Notes: generated by a model not told the origin, from the letters alone. A stretch of 25,296 nucleotides of DNA from Firmicutes bacterium UBA995 (GCA_002291985.1 DBBB01000014.1:1-25296); one strand, 5' to 3'; counted from the first letter of the stretch, positions 1-7,883 are shown. Numbers and translations are program-made.

Positions 1-701
1 GCCAGGTGGTCCTGCCGTCGGAGGTCGCGGCCATGATCGTGGAACCCATCCAGGGCGAGGGCGGCTATGTCGTGCCACCCCGGGAATTCCTGGCGGGCTT
101 GCGGGAGATATGCGACGAACACGGCATCCTGCTGATATTCGACGAGATCCAGACCGGGTTCGGGCGCACCGGCGACTGGTTCGCGGCCCAAACGTTCGGC
201 GTGATCCCCGACATCCTGGCGGTGGCCAAGAGCATCGCCTCCGGCTTTCCCCTGTCGGCGGTGTGCGCTTCGCGAGAACTCATGGACCGGTGGACACCCG
301 GCGCCCATGGGACGACTTTCGGCGGCAATGCGGTCGCCGCCGCGGCGGCGGTGGCCACGCTCGAGGTCATGCGGCGAGAGAACTTGCCCGGGCGGGCCCG
401 GGAACTGGGCGAGCAGGTGCTCCAGCGCCTGCGGGCGCTGGCAAGTCGATCGGAATTCATCGGCGAGGTCCGGGGTGAAGGGCTGATGGTCGGCCTGGAG
501 TTCGTCGAGCCCGGCGGAGAACGACCGCCCAGTGGCGCCACGAGCTGGCAGGTCCGGCAACGCTGTCTTGAGCAAGGGTTGCTGCTATATGGCTGCGGTC
601 TGGAGGAACACGTCATCCGTTTCATCCCCCCGTTGACCGCGAGCGAAGCGGAACTCGACCGGGGTCTCGGCATCCTCGAACAGGCGGTACTGGCCATATG
701 A
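1..701 (+). CDS. Class III (PLP-dependent) aminotransferase, GabT/acetylornithine type, C-terminal part
   Basis: The frame is open from the window edge, so the true start lies upstream; about 232 residues are visible of a family that usually has 420-450. The visible part holds class III hallmarks: an EPIQGEGG segment, the cofactor-contacting aspartate in IFDEIQTGFGRTG, the Schiff-base lysine in AVAKSIASGFPLSAV, and the TTFGGN phosphate-binding motif. The C-terminal small domain is intact and ends in TGA. These proteins move an amino group from an omega-amino acid (GABA, ornithine derivatives) to a keto acid in the cytoplasm. The pattern is closest to 4-aminobutyrate/acetylornithine aminotransferases, but the substrate cannot be fixed from this half. 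The gene is convergent with the dehydrogenase at 721, with only 19 nt between and no terminator visible there. Confidence 0.93.
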   Translation, partial: QVVLPSEVAAMIVEPIQGEGGYVVPPREFLAGLREICDEHGILLIFDEIQTGFGRTGDWFAAQTFGVIPDILAVAKSIASGFPLSAVCASRELMDRWTPGAHGTTFGGNAVAAAAAVATLEVMRRENLPGRARELGEQVLQRLRALASRSEFIGEVRGEGLMVGLEFVEPGGERPPSGATSWQVRQRCLEQGLLLYGCGLEEHVIRFIPPLTASEAELDRGLGILEQAVLAI

Positions 702-720
702 AAGCACGGGCAGCGTCACG

Positions 721-1611
721 TCAGGCGTATAGACGCTGCAAGAGCCGGTGCACCAGCCTGTCGGGCAGGAATTTGCTGATGAAGCACACCAGTTTGTACT
801 GGGTGCCCACCACTACCCGCACGGGGGACCCACCCATCTGAAGCAGCCGCTCGATCTCCCGGATGACGACTCCTGGACCGGGCGCCTGCTGTTCTGAACG
901 GGCCATGGCGGCCACGGCTCGCCGGGACCGCTCCTGGTATGCCGACCCGCCCTGCGCCGCGACCGCCCACTTCCGGGCGGCGGTGAACCCGGTGCGAATG
1001 TCGCCTGGGTCGACGATGGTGACCTCGATGCCGAACGGTGCGACCTCCATCCGGGTGGCCTCGGTCAGGGCCTCCAGGGCATACTTGCTGGCGCTGTACA
1101 TCGACTGGAAAGGAAGGGGGAACAGGCCGGCCAGCGACCCGATGGCGATGATCCGCCCGTATCCCTGACAGCGCATTGCCGGCAGTACCGCCCGGTACAG
1201 GCGATGGGCGCCGAAGAAGTTGGCCTGGAACTGCGCTACCCCTTCCTCGGGGGTGATGTCTTCCACCGCGCCCGCCAGGGCATACCCGGCCGCATGGATC
1301 AGCGTGCCGATTCCCCCCTCGGCATCGATTACCCGGCTCACGAACTCGTTGACCGACGCCGATTGGGTAACGTCCAGCGGGAAGGTCTTGAAAAAGCCCT
1401 CCCCGGACGGCGCCTTGACGACCGCGCCGCCGGCAGGGATACGGCGCGCACCCCCGTACACCCGGTACCCTTTCCCGGCCAGATGCTCGGCACAGGCCTT
1501 GCCTATCCCCGATGAAGCGCCGGTGATGATGATAACCGGGGAACAGTCCTTCAACTCCGCCCGATTTGCGAGCGCCGCCGGCGCTCGCTGACTGCCTGCC
1601 TCACCGCCCAA
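721..1611 (-). CDS. Short-chain dehydrogenase/reductase (SDR)
   Basis: A classical Rossmann-fold NAD(P)-dependent oxidoreductase of about 296 residues. The TGASSGIG cofactor loop is at about residues 30-37, the catalytic serine is in IGSLAG (about 159), and the Tyr-x-x-x-Lys pair is in YSASKYALEAL (about 172 and 176). The usual NNAG turn reads LIHAAG, so one conserved Asn is His. The long C-terminal region with a cluster of Leu and Arg resembles retinol- or ketosphinganine-reductase-like SDRs, but the substrate is unknown. I place the start at TTG 1611, because a GGGAGGTG ribosome site ends about 6 nt upstream; GTG 1620 would lie too close to it. It is the last gene of a minus-strand operon, 48 nt after the M20 peptidase. 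Confidence 0.9.
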   Translation of the reverse strand: MGGEAGSQRAPAALANRAELKDCSPVIIITGASSGIGKACAEHLAGKGYRVYGGARRIPAGGAVVKAPSGEGFFKTFPLDVTQSASVNEFVSRVIDAEGGIGTLIHAAGYALAGAVEDITPEEGVAQFQANFFGAHRLYRAVLPAMRCQGYGRIIAIGSLAGLFPLPFQSMYSASKYALEALTEATRMEVAPFGIEVTIVDPGDIRTGFTAARKWAVAAQGGSAYQERSRRAVAAMARSEQQAPGPGVVIREIERLLQMGGSPVRVVVGTQYKLVCFISKFLPDRLVHRLLQRLYA

Positions 1612-1659
1612 CGATCCCACCTCCCGACCGCCCTGGCCTGCCTTTTGCAGGCTGGCTGC

Positions 1660-2802
1660 TTAGCTAAAAGTCTGCATGATGCGTACCAGCAAGGCGGAGC
1701 GCCACGGAAGCTGTTCCACCAGGACTCGCTCGTCGAGAGCGTGTCCCCCGTGACCCATTGCCCCCAGCCCGTCCAGCACCGGGGTGCCCAGGGCGGCCAC
1801 GAAATTCCCATCGCTCGCTCCTCCCGTACCTCCCTCGCCCACCGCGAAACCCATCTCCGCCGCCAGGACCGCAGCCCGTTCATACAGGGCGACGATGGCG
1901 GGCGTCCGTTCCATGGGCGGCCGGTTCAGTCCGCCTTCCAGGCTGACCTGGACGCCCGGGGTTATGGGGCCGAGGGTCTTCATCTGCCCCAGGACCGCGT
2001 CCGCCAGGGCAAGGCTCGGAACTCGAAAGTCCACGTCGGCTTCCGCGACCTCCGCCACCACGTTAGACCGACTGCCTCCTCGGACGACCCCCACGTTGAC
2101 GGTTACCCCGGCCGCATAGTCGGTGAGGGCGTGCAAGCGGAGTACCTGGTGGGCGAGTTCCTGAATGGCGCTCAGGCCCTGGGCGTGGTCGGCGCCGGCG
2201 TGCGCCGGCCTGCCCGTCACCCGCAGACGAAAGCCTCCCACCCCCTTGCGAAAGGTCTTCAGGTTCCCCTCGCCGGTCGGGGGCTCGAGCACCAGGCAGA
2301 AGCGGCTGCGACGTCCTTCCTCCTCGATCAACTCCCGGGACTCGGGGCTGCCCACTTCTTCTTCGGAGTTGAAGATGGCAACAAGCGGCAGCGCCGGGTC
2401 AATTGCCAGCTCGCGCATGACCCCAAGGGCCGCCAGGAGTTGAGCGATGCCGCCCTTCATGTCATGGGTGCCGGGTCCCCAGGCCCAGCCATCGCTCACC
2501 CGGAAGGATCGCCGGCGCACCTCCCCCACCGGCCAGACGGTGTCGGTATGGCATAGCAGTAGCCCCTGGCCGGGGCCGGACGGACCCCACCGGGCGCGCA
2601 AGTGGTTGCCGTAGTGCCGGGAAGGAACCAGTTCGACGCGCGCTCCCAGGTCGCTCATCCGGTTGCCGAGGTACTCGGCCAGGCGGTCCACGGCTCGCTT
2701 GTCCAGGGAAGGCGATTCCTGCTCTACCAGTACGCGCAGGTCATCCAGAATGACGGGCAGGCGCGCTTGAAGGTGGCCCAGTAACATCCCGGACTCCGTC
2801 AC
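1660..2802 (-). CDS. M20 family metallopeptidase (glutamate carboxypeptidase/ArgE-DapE type)
   Basis: A 380-residue cytoplasmic zinc peptidase or deacylase. Metal-binding motifs are in the expected order: LLCHTDTVWPVG, then GTHDMKGG (bridging Asp), FNSEEEVGSPES (catalytic Glu pair), LVLEPP, and a C-terminal GHGGHALDE. A dimerisation or lid domain lies between, containing RPAHAGADHAQG. Motif spacing is most like carboxypeptidase G2-type enzymes, which release C-terminal glutamate or hydrolyse N-acyl amino acids; the real substrate is not known. No signal peptide is seen. The GTG start at 2802 lies 5 nt after the stop of the HAD-MoaD gene, and its GGAGGAGG ribosome site is made by that gene's last glycine codons, so the two are very likely translationally coupled. 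ATG 2787 is an alternative start. Confidence 0.92.
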   Translation of the reverse strand: MTESGMLLGHLQARLPVILDDLRVLVEQESPSLDKRAVDRLAEYLGNRMSDLGARVELVPSRHYGNHLRARWGPSGPGQGLLLCHTDTVWPVGEVRRRSFRVSDGWAWGPGTHDMKGGIAQLLAALGVMRELAIDPALPLVAIFNSEEEVGSPESRELIEEEGRRSRFCLVLEPPTGEGNLKTFRKGVGGFRLRVTGRPAHAGADHAQGLSAIQELAHQVLRLHALTDYAAGVTVNVGVVRGGSRSNVVAEVAEADVDFRVPSLALADAVLGQMKTLGPITPGVQVSLEGGLNRPPMERTPAIVALYERAAVLAAEMGFAVGEGGTGGASDGNFVAALGTPVLDGLGAMGHGGHALDERVLVEQLPWRSALLVRIMQTFS

Positions 2803-2807
2803 TTGCC

Positions 2808-3788
2808 TCAGCCTCCTCCAATGGGTGCAAATATGAGTATTTCGTCACCGTCGGCCAGCGGCCGTTCCGGTAACGCACGGGCGCCGTTCACGGCTACCAG
2901 CCAGACTTCGTCTTCCGGCATTCCTGCCCGGGTGAGGGCCTCGCGCACGCTGGCCCCGGACGGCAGAGTGAGGGCAAGCTCTCCTGCACGATCGGGCAGG
3001 TGCCGGGCCAGGGTGGAGCAGGCATGCAGCTTCACCTGGATGGCGTCCGCGGAAGGACGACCGGGGCCGTGGTCATGGGCCTCTCCTGATGGCCCTCCCC
3101 TCGCCAGGATCCACGCCAGCAATTCCTGGAGCGTACCCGACGGGCTCCATCGCGAAGGACCGGGGGAAGGGACGACGTGGAAGGTCTGCATTCCGACCGC
3201 CCGCGCTCCTTCGAGGTCGACCACCACATCGTTTCCCACCATGAGGCAGTCCTCCATGCGGCAATCGAGCCGGCGAGCGACTTCCCGGAAGTACTCGCGA
3301 TGGGGCTTGCAGGCATGCATCACCTCGTAGGAGGTGATCAGGTCAAAGGGCAGGTCGGCCAGGCCCGCCCAGCGAATTCTCTCTTCTATCGCCATGCGGG
3401 GAAAGACGGGATTGGTGGCCACAGCGGTCCTGAGCCCCATTTCCTGGACGGCGACCACCAACATCCGGGCTTCGGGCAAGGCACGCGCATGTGGCCGCAG
3501 ATCGGGAAAGCGAGCACGATAGAAGTCCTCGAACATGGGGAGCAGTTCCGCCTCGGTCGAGCCCACGCGAGCGAAGAATGCGTCCCGGAACACCTGCTGG
3601 TTGGTGCGGCCGGAGTCGCGGTTGGCCAACATCTCGTCGGTGCCAAGCAGGAGCGCTTGCAGGAACCGGTCCGGGGCAACCACGCCCGCCACATGGGCGG
3701 TGATTGCCCGGAAGTACTCGGAAAGGAAAGAGCGCATGTCCAGATCGAGCAGGGTGCCGTCAAGGTCAAACAAAATCGCGGCGAGCAG
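2808..3788 (-). CDS. HAD-family hydrolase fused to a C-terminal MoaD/ThiS-like ubiquitin fold
   Basis: Residues 1 to about 230 are a haloacid-dehalogenase-type phosphatase. Motif I is ILFDLDGTLLD (Asp8, Asp10), motif II lies in AVATNP, the motif III lysine is in HACKPHREYF, and motif IV is MVGNDVVVDLEGA. A linker of about 20 residues rich in Gly, Pro and His follows. The last 80 residues look like a beta-grasp sulfur carrier: VKLHACSTLARHL, then LTLPSGASVREAL, VAVNGARAL, and ADGDEILIFAPIGGG at the extreme C-terminus. MoaD and ThiS are activated at exactly such a terminal Gly-Gly. I favour a CTG start at 3788, about 8 nt after an AGGAGG site, because it gives the normal HAD N-terminus; TTG 3773 has the first standard start codon but cuts into motif I. 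It is the first gene of the operon with the M20 peptidase and the SDR. Confidence 0.85.
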   Translation of the reverse strand: MLAAILFDLDGTLLDLDMRSFLSEYFRAITAHVAGVVAPDRFLQALLLGTDEMLANRDSGRTNQQVFRDAFFARVGSTEAELLPMFEDFYRARFPDLRPHARALPEARMLVVAVQEMGLRTAVATNPVFPRMAIEERIRWAGLADLPFDLITSYEVMHACKPHREYFREVARRLDCRMEDCLMVGNDVVVDLEGARAVGMQTFHVVPSPGPSRWSPSGTLQELLAWILARGGPSGEAHDHGPGRPSADAIQVKLHACSTLARHLPDRAGELALTLPSGASVREALTRAGMPEDEVWLVAVNGARALPERPLADGDEILIFAPIGGG

Positions 3789-4524
3789 TCAGCCCACCTC
3801 CTCGGACGTAGGGCAGGGGCCCCCGGGTCGGTCTCTGCTGGCCGTCGTCGCCCATCCGGATGACGAGGCCTACGGTCCGGGAGGCACGCTGGCCTACTAT
3901 GCCGACCGGGGCGTGGACGTTTATCTGGCGTGTGCCACCCGGGGAGAAGCCGGCCGGCGGCGTGGGTCCCCGCCCTTTGTGAGTCAAGGCGAACTGGGCG
4001 GAGTCCGGGCAAGGGAACTCCACTGCTCTGCCCGGATTCTGGGCGTGAAGTCCGTGTTCCTGCTAGACCTGCCGGACGGAGGGGTCGCGGGCTTTGACCC
4101 GACGGAAGCCGCCTTGAGGTTAGCCCGGGTCATTCGGCAGACCGCCCCCCAGGTGCTGATCGCCTTTGGGCCCGGGGGCAGCCTGTCCCCCCATCCCGAT
4201 CATGTCGCCGTGTCCCAGCTTGCCGACGCCGCCCTGCGGACGCTGGCGCCGTCCGAGCGCCCGCGCCGCATCTTCCATTACCTCTCACCCTGGCAGTACA
4301 GCCCTGCCGACCATCCGGGCATCGAGCCCGTCGTGGTGGACATCGGCGCGTATCGGCTTCGGCGACTGCAGGCCCTGAAGTGCCACTTGACCCAGGTACA
4401 GCAAGTCCCGTGGTTGTTTGGACCGGAAGATCAAGTAGCTGCAACCTTCCCCGCGGTGGACCGCTTCCAGCTTGTCCAGCCCCCTGCTGACGGCCCGCTG
4501 GCCGACTTGTTCGACGGCCTTTGA
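3736..4524 (+). CDS. PIG-L family deacetylase (LmbE/BshB-like)
   Basis: The recognisable protein begins at about 3835 (LLAVVAHPDDEAYGPGG). It has the zinc motif AHPDDE, the TRGEAG segment, and the second metal histidine in SLSPHPDHVAVSQLA. It is a GlcNAc-type deacetylase fold, as in bacillithiol and mycothiol deacetylases, LmbE, and antibiotic or lipid-sugar deacetylases; which of these cannot be told. Length from the motif fits the family (about 230 residues). The start is uncertain. ATG 3736, used here, follows an A/G-rich site but overlaps the 5' end of the divergent HAD gene by 53 nt and adds a low-complexity Ser/Arg N-terminus. CTG 3835 would fit the fold better but lacks a good ribosome site. 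It is a lone plus-strand gene between two minus-strand operons. Confidence 0.85.
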   Translation: MSRSSRVPSRSNKIAASSQPTSSDVGQGPPGRSLLAVVAHPDDEAYGPGGTLAYYADRGVDVYLACATRGEAGRRRGSPPFVSQGELGGVRARELHCSARILGVKSVFLLDLPDGGVAGFDPTEAALRLARVIRQTAPQVLIAFGPGGSLSPHPDHVAVSQLADAALRTLAPSERPRRIFHYLSPWQYSPADHPGIEPVVVDIGAYRLRRLQALKCHLTQVQQVPWLFGPEDQVAATFPAVDRFQLVQPPADGPLADLFDGL

Positions 4525-4532
4525 ACCATCGC

Positions 4533-4553
4533 CCACAGGGGCCCGACCTGTGG
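4533..4553. terminator. Hairpin between convergent PIG-L and plsY-like genes
   Basis: A perfect 7-bp inverted repeat, CCACAGG and CCTGTGG, with a 7-nt loop, lies in the 43-nt gap between two convergent stop codons. Position and symmetry suit a bidirectional terminator, but there is no T-run on either side, so intrinsic termination would be weak. Confidence 0.4.
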
Positions 4554-4567
4554 CCGGTCGCGCTCCG

Positions 4568-5182
4568 TCACGCAGCGCCGGAGACGGTCGGGGCGGTCGG
4601 GGGCGGCACATGGGGCGATCGGGAGGCCGCGCGTACCCATGCCGCGACTTGTTTCGAGCCCATCACACATCCTGCCGCCACGCCAAAATAGAAGTGCTGC
4701 CACGAGCTGAGGTAGGTCCCGAGCACCACGGGGATAGCCCCGCAGGTGAGGACGGAACTGAGATACTTGTGACGGGTAATCCGGTAGCTCAGGGCCCACA
4801 AGGGTACCAGGTAGAGCAAGGTCCCCCAGGCGATCGCCAGCATGCCGCCGAAGAAGGTCGCGGCGCCCCCTCCCCCTTCGAAGCGCAGCCAGATCGACCA
4901 GTTGTGCCCGACCATGGCGGCTATGAGAGCGAGCAACGAGCCCATGGAAACTTCCCCAAGGTAGGCCCCTGCCCACCACACCGCCACCGCTCCCTTGCCC
5001 ACATCGCCAATCCCCGTGAGGAGCGCGGGCACGAAGCCGACTTGCCGGAGCACATTGGTGGCGCCGGCATTACAACTGCCTACGCGGCGGATGTCGATCT
5101 TCCGGAAGAACCTGGCGACAAGGTAGGCAAAAGGCGTCGCCCCCAGGAGATAGCTGCCCAGCAACAGGCGGATATACTCCAT
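4568..5182 (-). CDS. PlsY-like membrane protein with degenerate acyltransferase motifs
   Basis: A 204-residue multi-pass membrane protein of the PlsY (acyl-phosphate:glycerol-3-phosphate acyltransferase) family. It opens with LLLGSYLLGATPFAYLVAR as in PlsY, and the first cytosolic motif reads GSCNAGATNVLR (Ser36 and Arg46 kept; the usual GSGN is GSCN). The second motif, normally FKGGKGVAT, is FEGGGGAAT, so both lysines are lost. The third motif with the conserved His and Asn (HRxNI) near the C-terminus is not recognisable; GSKQVAAWVRA stands there. Topology and length match the family. It may be a paralogue with altered substrate or no acyltransferase activity. ATG 5182 is chosen over upstream ATGs because GGAGG sits 8 nt before it. 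It follows murB after 157 nt. Confidence 0.82.
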   Translation of the reverse strand: MEYIRLLLGSYLLGATPFAYLVARFFRKIDIRRVGSCNAGATNVLRQVGFVPALLTGIGDVGKGAVAVWWAGAYLGEVSMGSLLALIAAMVGHNWSIWLRFEGGGGAATFFGGMLAIAWGTLLYLVPLWALSYRITRHKYLSSVLTCGAIPVVLGTYLSSWQHFYFGVAAGCVMGSKQVAAWVRAASRSPHVPPPTAPTVSGAA

Positions 5183-5286
5183 GCTTCGTTCCTCCCCCTC
5201 GGCATCCATTCCGATGGTGACGCTTCCGCGGGCGCCTTCAGCATGAGACTTTGACCCGCGACTCGAATATTCCTGCGAATACCTGA

Positions 5287-5298
5287 GCCAGTACTGGC
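5287..5298. repeat. 12-bp perfect palindrome in the murB-plsY-like spacer
   Basis: GCCAGTACTGGC is a perfect palindrome in the otherwise featureless 157-nt spacer. An 8-bp palindrome, GAATATTC, lies at 5265-5272. They could be operator half-sites or chance; no clear promoter accompanies them. Confidence 0.3.
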
Positions 5299-5339
5299 GG
5301 CGATGCGGCGGAGGTCTGTCGGGATGGCGAACGAAGCGG

Positions 5340-6275
5340 TCATGGCGGTACGTCATCGCCGATGATGCGAATCTCGGGCTCGAGCTGGACGCCGCTGCGC
5401 TCCTGTACCGCTTGCCATACCCGTTCCATCAGCGCCAGCACATCGGCGGCGGTCGCCCTGCCCCGATTGATGATGAACCCCGCGTGTTGCGTCGATACCT
5501 CAGCGTCGCCCACGCGCGTCCCCTTCATGCCCGCCGCTTCTATCAGCGTCCCCGCGTACTGCCCCGGGGGGCGCCGGAAGGCGCTGCCCGCACTCTTCTC
5601 CCCCAGCGGTTGTGACCGCTCGCGCTGCAGGCGATAGTCGCGCATGCGGCGCCTGATCTCCTCCGGACAGGCCGGAGTCAGCCGGAGTAACGCTTCCACC
5701 ACGATCTGGCCTTCGCCGATGGCACTCGACCGGTAAGCGAAGCCTAGGGCGGGGCCCGCCAGGCGCCGGGATGACCCGTCGCCCTCCACCACCAGGCACT
5801 CCTCGACCACCTGGGCGATTTCCCCGCCGTACGCCCCGGCATTCATCACCACGGCGCCTCCCAGGCTGCCGGGGATGCCGCCGGCGAACTCGATGCCGGT
5901 CAGCCCCAGTTCGGCGGCACGCTCGGCGATGGCGGAAAGCGCCACCCCGGCGCCGACCCGCAGCCTGTCCCCTCCCTCCCTCGGTCGACAGACGATCAAC
6001 GCCCGGAACCCCGTCATCTTGATCACCAGACCCCGGAATCCCCCGTCCCGAACCAGGAGGTTGGTGCCCATCCCTATGGCTACATGGGGCATTGATCGCT
6101 CCCGGGAGAACTGGAGCAACGCGCCGAGTTCCTTGGCCGTGACCGGTTCGGCCAGGAGATCGGCCGGCCCGCCGATGCCGAAGGACGTGTGGGCCGCCAG
6201 GGGCTCGTTCACCCGGATCCGGCCGGCACCAAGGCGCCTGGCCAGTTCGGGACCCAGCCGGTCGTAGCCCTTCAT
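5340..6275 (-). CDS. murB: UDP-N-acetylenolpyruvoylglucosamine reductase MurB
   Basis: A cytoplasmic FAD enzyme that reduces UDP-GlcNAc-enolpyruvate to UDP-MurNAc with NADPH, the second committed step of peptidoglycan synthesis. The 311-residue protein has the FAD-binding stretch IGMGTNLLVRDGG, the GGIPGSLGGAVVMNAGAYG segment, YRSS (Arg182), the catalytic serine in KSAGSAFRRP (Ser231), and a C-terminal LEPEIRIIG with the conserved acid. The short insert between domains marks it as the type II form common in Gram-positives. ATG 6275 overlaps the TGA of the upstream methyltransferase in an ATGA quartet, so translation is probably coupled. Its placement in an operon with an RNA methyltransferase and a PlsY homologue suggests growth-linked housekeeping expression. 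Confidence 0.96.
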   Translation of the reverse strand: MKGYDRLGPELARRLGAGRIRVNEPLAAHTSFGIGGPADLLAEPVTAKELGALLQFSRERSMPHVAIGMGTNLLVRDGGFRGLVIKMTGFRALIVCRPREGGDRLRVGAGVALSAIAERAAELGLTGIEFAGGIPGSLGGAVVMNAGAYGGEIAQVVEECLVVEGDGSSRRLAGPALGFAYRSSAIGEGQIVVEALLRLTPACPEEIRRRMRDYRLQRERSQPLGEKSAGSAFRRPPGQYAGTLIEAAGMKGTRVGDAEVSTQHAGFIINRGRATAADVLALMERVWQAVQERSGVQLEPEIRIIGDDVPP

Positions 6276-7735
6276 GGTAGCCTGCTCGCCCCCCTTGATC
6301 GCCCTCCGCGTTTTCGAGTATTACCCGGCCAGACCGTCGCCTTCCTGTTGGCGGCGGTCCCCGCATGACATGGGCAGCCCGTAAGGGTGGCCACCGCCTC
6401 CACGTGGGCGGTCTGCGGGAACATGTCCAGGGGGACCACCTCGTGCGTCCGATAGCCACGACCGGCGAGGATGGCCAGGTCCCGGGCAAGGGTGGCGGGG
6501 TCGCAGGAAACGTATACCACCCGCCGGGGACCCAAATGCGCCAGCGCTTCAAGCACTTGAGGGGAACACCCCTTGCGGGGCGGGTCGAGGACCACTGCGC
6601 CGGGACGCAGACCGGAGCGAGCCAACTCGGGAAGGACCCGCTCTGCCGCTCCGGCCAGGAAATAGGCGTTCTCCACGCGGTTCCTCCTGACATTCCCGCG
6701 GGCATCCTGGACGGCTGATGGGCTTGACTCCACGCCCACGACCATCTCCGCCCGTTCGGCCAGGAACAAGCTTATCGTCCCGATCCCCGCGTACAGCTCG
6801 AGCACCGTGTCGCCGGGATCGGGGGCGGCCCTTTCCGCCACCAATCGGCACATCGCCTCGGCCTGAGGGGTGTTCACCTGGAAGAAGGAGGTCGGCGACA
6901 GGGAGAAGCGGAACCGACCCAGGAATTCGCTTATCGCCGGCCTTCCCGCCAGCACCCGTGTGCGTTCGCCGAGAATTACGTTGGTGCGACGGGGGTTGAC
7001 GTTCTGGGCGATACAGGTGAGTTCCGGCACGCGGCGGCCGAGTTCCTGGACGAGCGCCTGCGACCGGGGCAGTTCCCCTTCCCTGGTGACCAGCACCAGC
7101 ATGGCTTCGCCCGTCCTCACCCCCACGCGGGTCAGTATATGGCGCAACATGCCCGTCCCCGCATCCTCATCATAGGGGGTCACCCCGAGTTCGTTGGCCA
7201 CGGCTACCGTTTCGCGCAGGAGACGGTTGTTGACCGGATGCTGGATGGGGCAATCGCTCACTTCCACCAGGGAGTGCGTGCCCGGGGCATAGATCCCCAC
7301 CCCTAGCCGTCGGTGGGGGCCGGCCCGTACCATAGCCGTCGGGAACTGGGCCTTGTTGCGATAGCCCCAGTCATCGGGGGAGGGCAGGCAATCGCCTACC
7401 GGAACATCCCCGAGACCGCCGATGCGAGCCAGCGCGTCGATCACTACCTGGCGCTTGAACGCGAGCTGGGCGGCGGGGGAAAGGTGCTGGATCTGACAGC
7501 CTCCACACTTGCCGAACAGGGGACAGCACGCTTCGACCCGGTCGCGGCCCGGCTCCAGCACGTCGAGCAAGGCGGCCCTGGCCCAGTTTCGAGCCACGCG
7601 GATGAGCCGGACGCGCACCCGATCTCCGGGCGCGCCGCCGGGCACCAACACCACCATCCCCCCGTGGCGGCCGACCCCCTCGCCGCCGGCCGCCAGCCCG
7701 GTGATATGCAGTTCCCTGGATTCACCAATGGACAT
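6272..7735 (-). CDS. 23S rRNA (uracil-5-)-methyltransferase, RlmD/RlmCD (TrmA/RumA) family
   Basis: An SAM-dependent RNA m5U methyltransferase of 487 residues. An N-terminal TRAM domain (about 5-60; HITGLAAGGEGVGRHGG) precedes the iron-sulfur cysteines CPLFGKCGGC (about 71, 77, 80) and a fourth cysteine in DCPIQHP. The catalytic domain has the SAM loop VLELYAGIGTISLFLA, LDPPRKG, the nucleophilic cysteine in VYVSCDP, and the base glutamate in QTAHVEAVATL. An Arg/Gly-rich tail of about 37 residues follows, longer than usual. Which uracil it modifies (23S U747/U1939 or tRNA U54) is not decidable here. I use ATG 7735; TTG 7741 is 12 nt from an AGGAGG and may be the true start. It is the first gene of the murB operon. 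Confidence 0.92.
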   Translation of the reverse strand: MSIGESRELHITGLAAGGEGVGRHGGMVVLVPGGAPGDRVRVRLIRVARNWARAALLDVLEPGRDRVEACCPLFGKCGGCQIQHLSPAAQLAFKRQVVIDALARIGGLGDVPVGDCLPSPDDWGYRNKAQFPTAMVRAGPHRRLGVGIYAPGTHSLVEVSDCPIQHPVNNRLLRETVAVANELGVTPYDEDAGTGMLRHILTRVGVRTGEAMLVLVTREGELPRSQALVQELGRRVPELTCIAQNVNPRRTNVILGERTRVLAGRPAISEFLGRFRFSLSPTSFFQVNTPQAEAMCRLVAERAAPDPGDTVLELYAGIGTISLFLAERAEMVVGVESSPSAVQDARGNVRRNRVENAYFLAGAAERVLPELARSGLRPGAVVLDPPRKGCSPQVLEALAHLGPRRVVYVSCDPATLARDLAILAGRGYRTHEVVPLDMFPQTAHVEAVATLTGCPCHAGTAANRKATVWPGNTRKRGGRSRGASRLP

Positions 7736-7883
7736 GGACAATCGCTCGTCAAGCCTCCTGACCGGCATTTCGACCCGGGAGCGGCCCCTCTCCTGCCGGC
7801 GCAACCTTCCTGATGGATGTCCCCCAGGACTGCCAAACAAGATGATAGTGCCGCCCGCCACCCACCGGATCTGTGACACAACG

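Noticed and set aside
1645..2556. Long plus-strand open frame opposite the M20 peptidase, and similar long frames opposite hutH, ileS and the GH5 gene
   Set aside because: These are antisense shadows caused by high GC content; their translations are Arg/Pro/Gly-rich and show no family motifs.
3032..3076. A 14-codon minus-strand ORF (ATG 3076) with an AGGAG site whose TGA overlaps a GTG at 3035, suggesting a separately translated MoaD protein
   Set aside because: The main frame is open throughout with a plausible linker, and the GTG gives no better domain start. Internal initiation is possible but unsupported.
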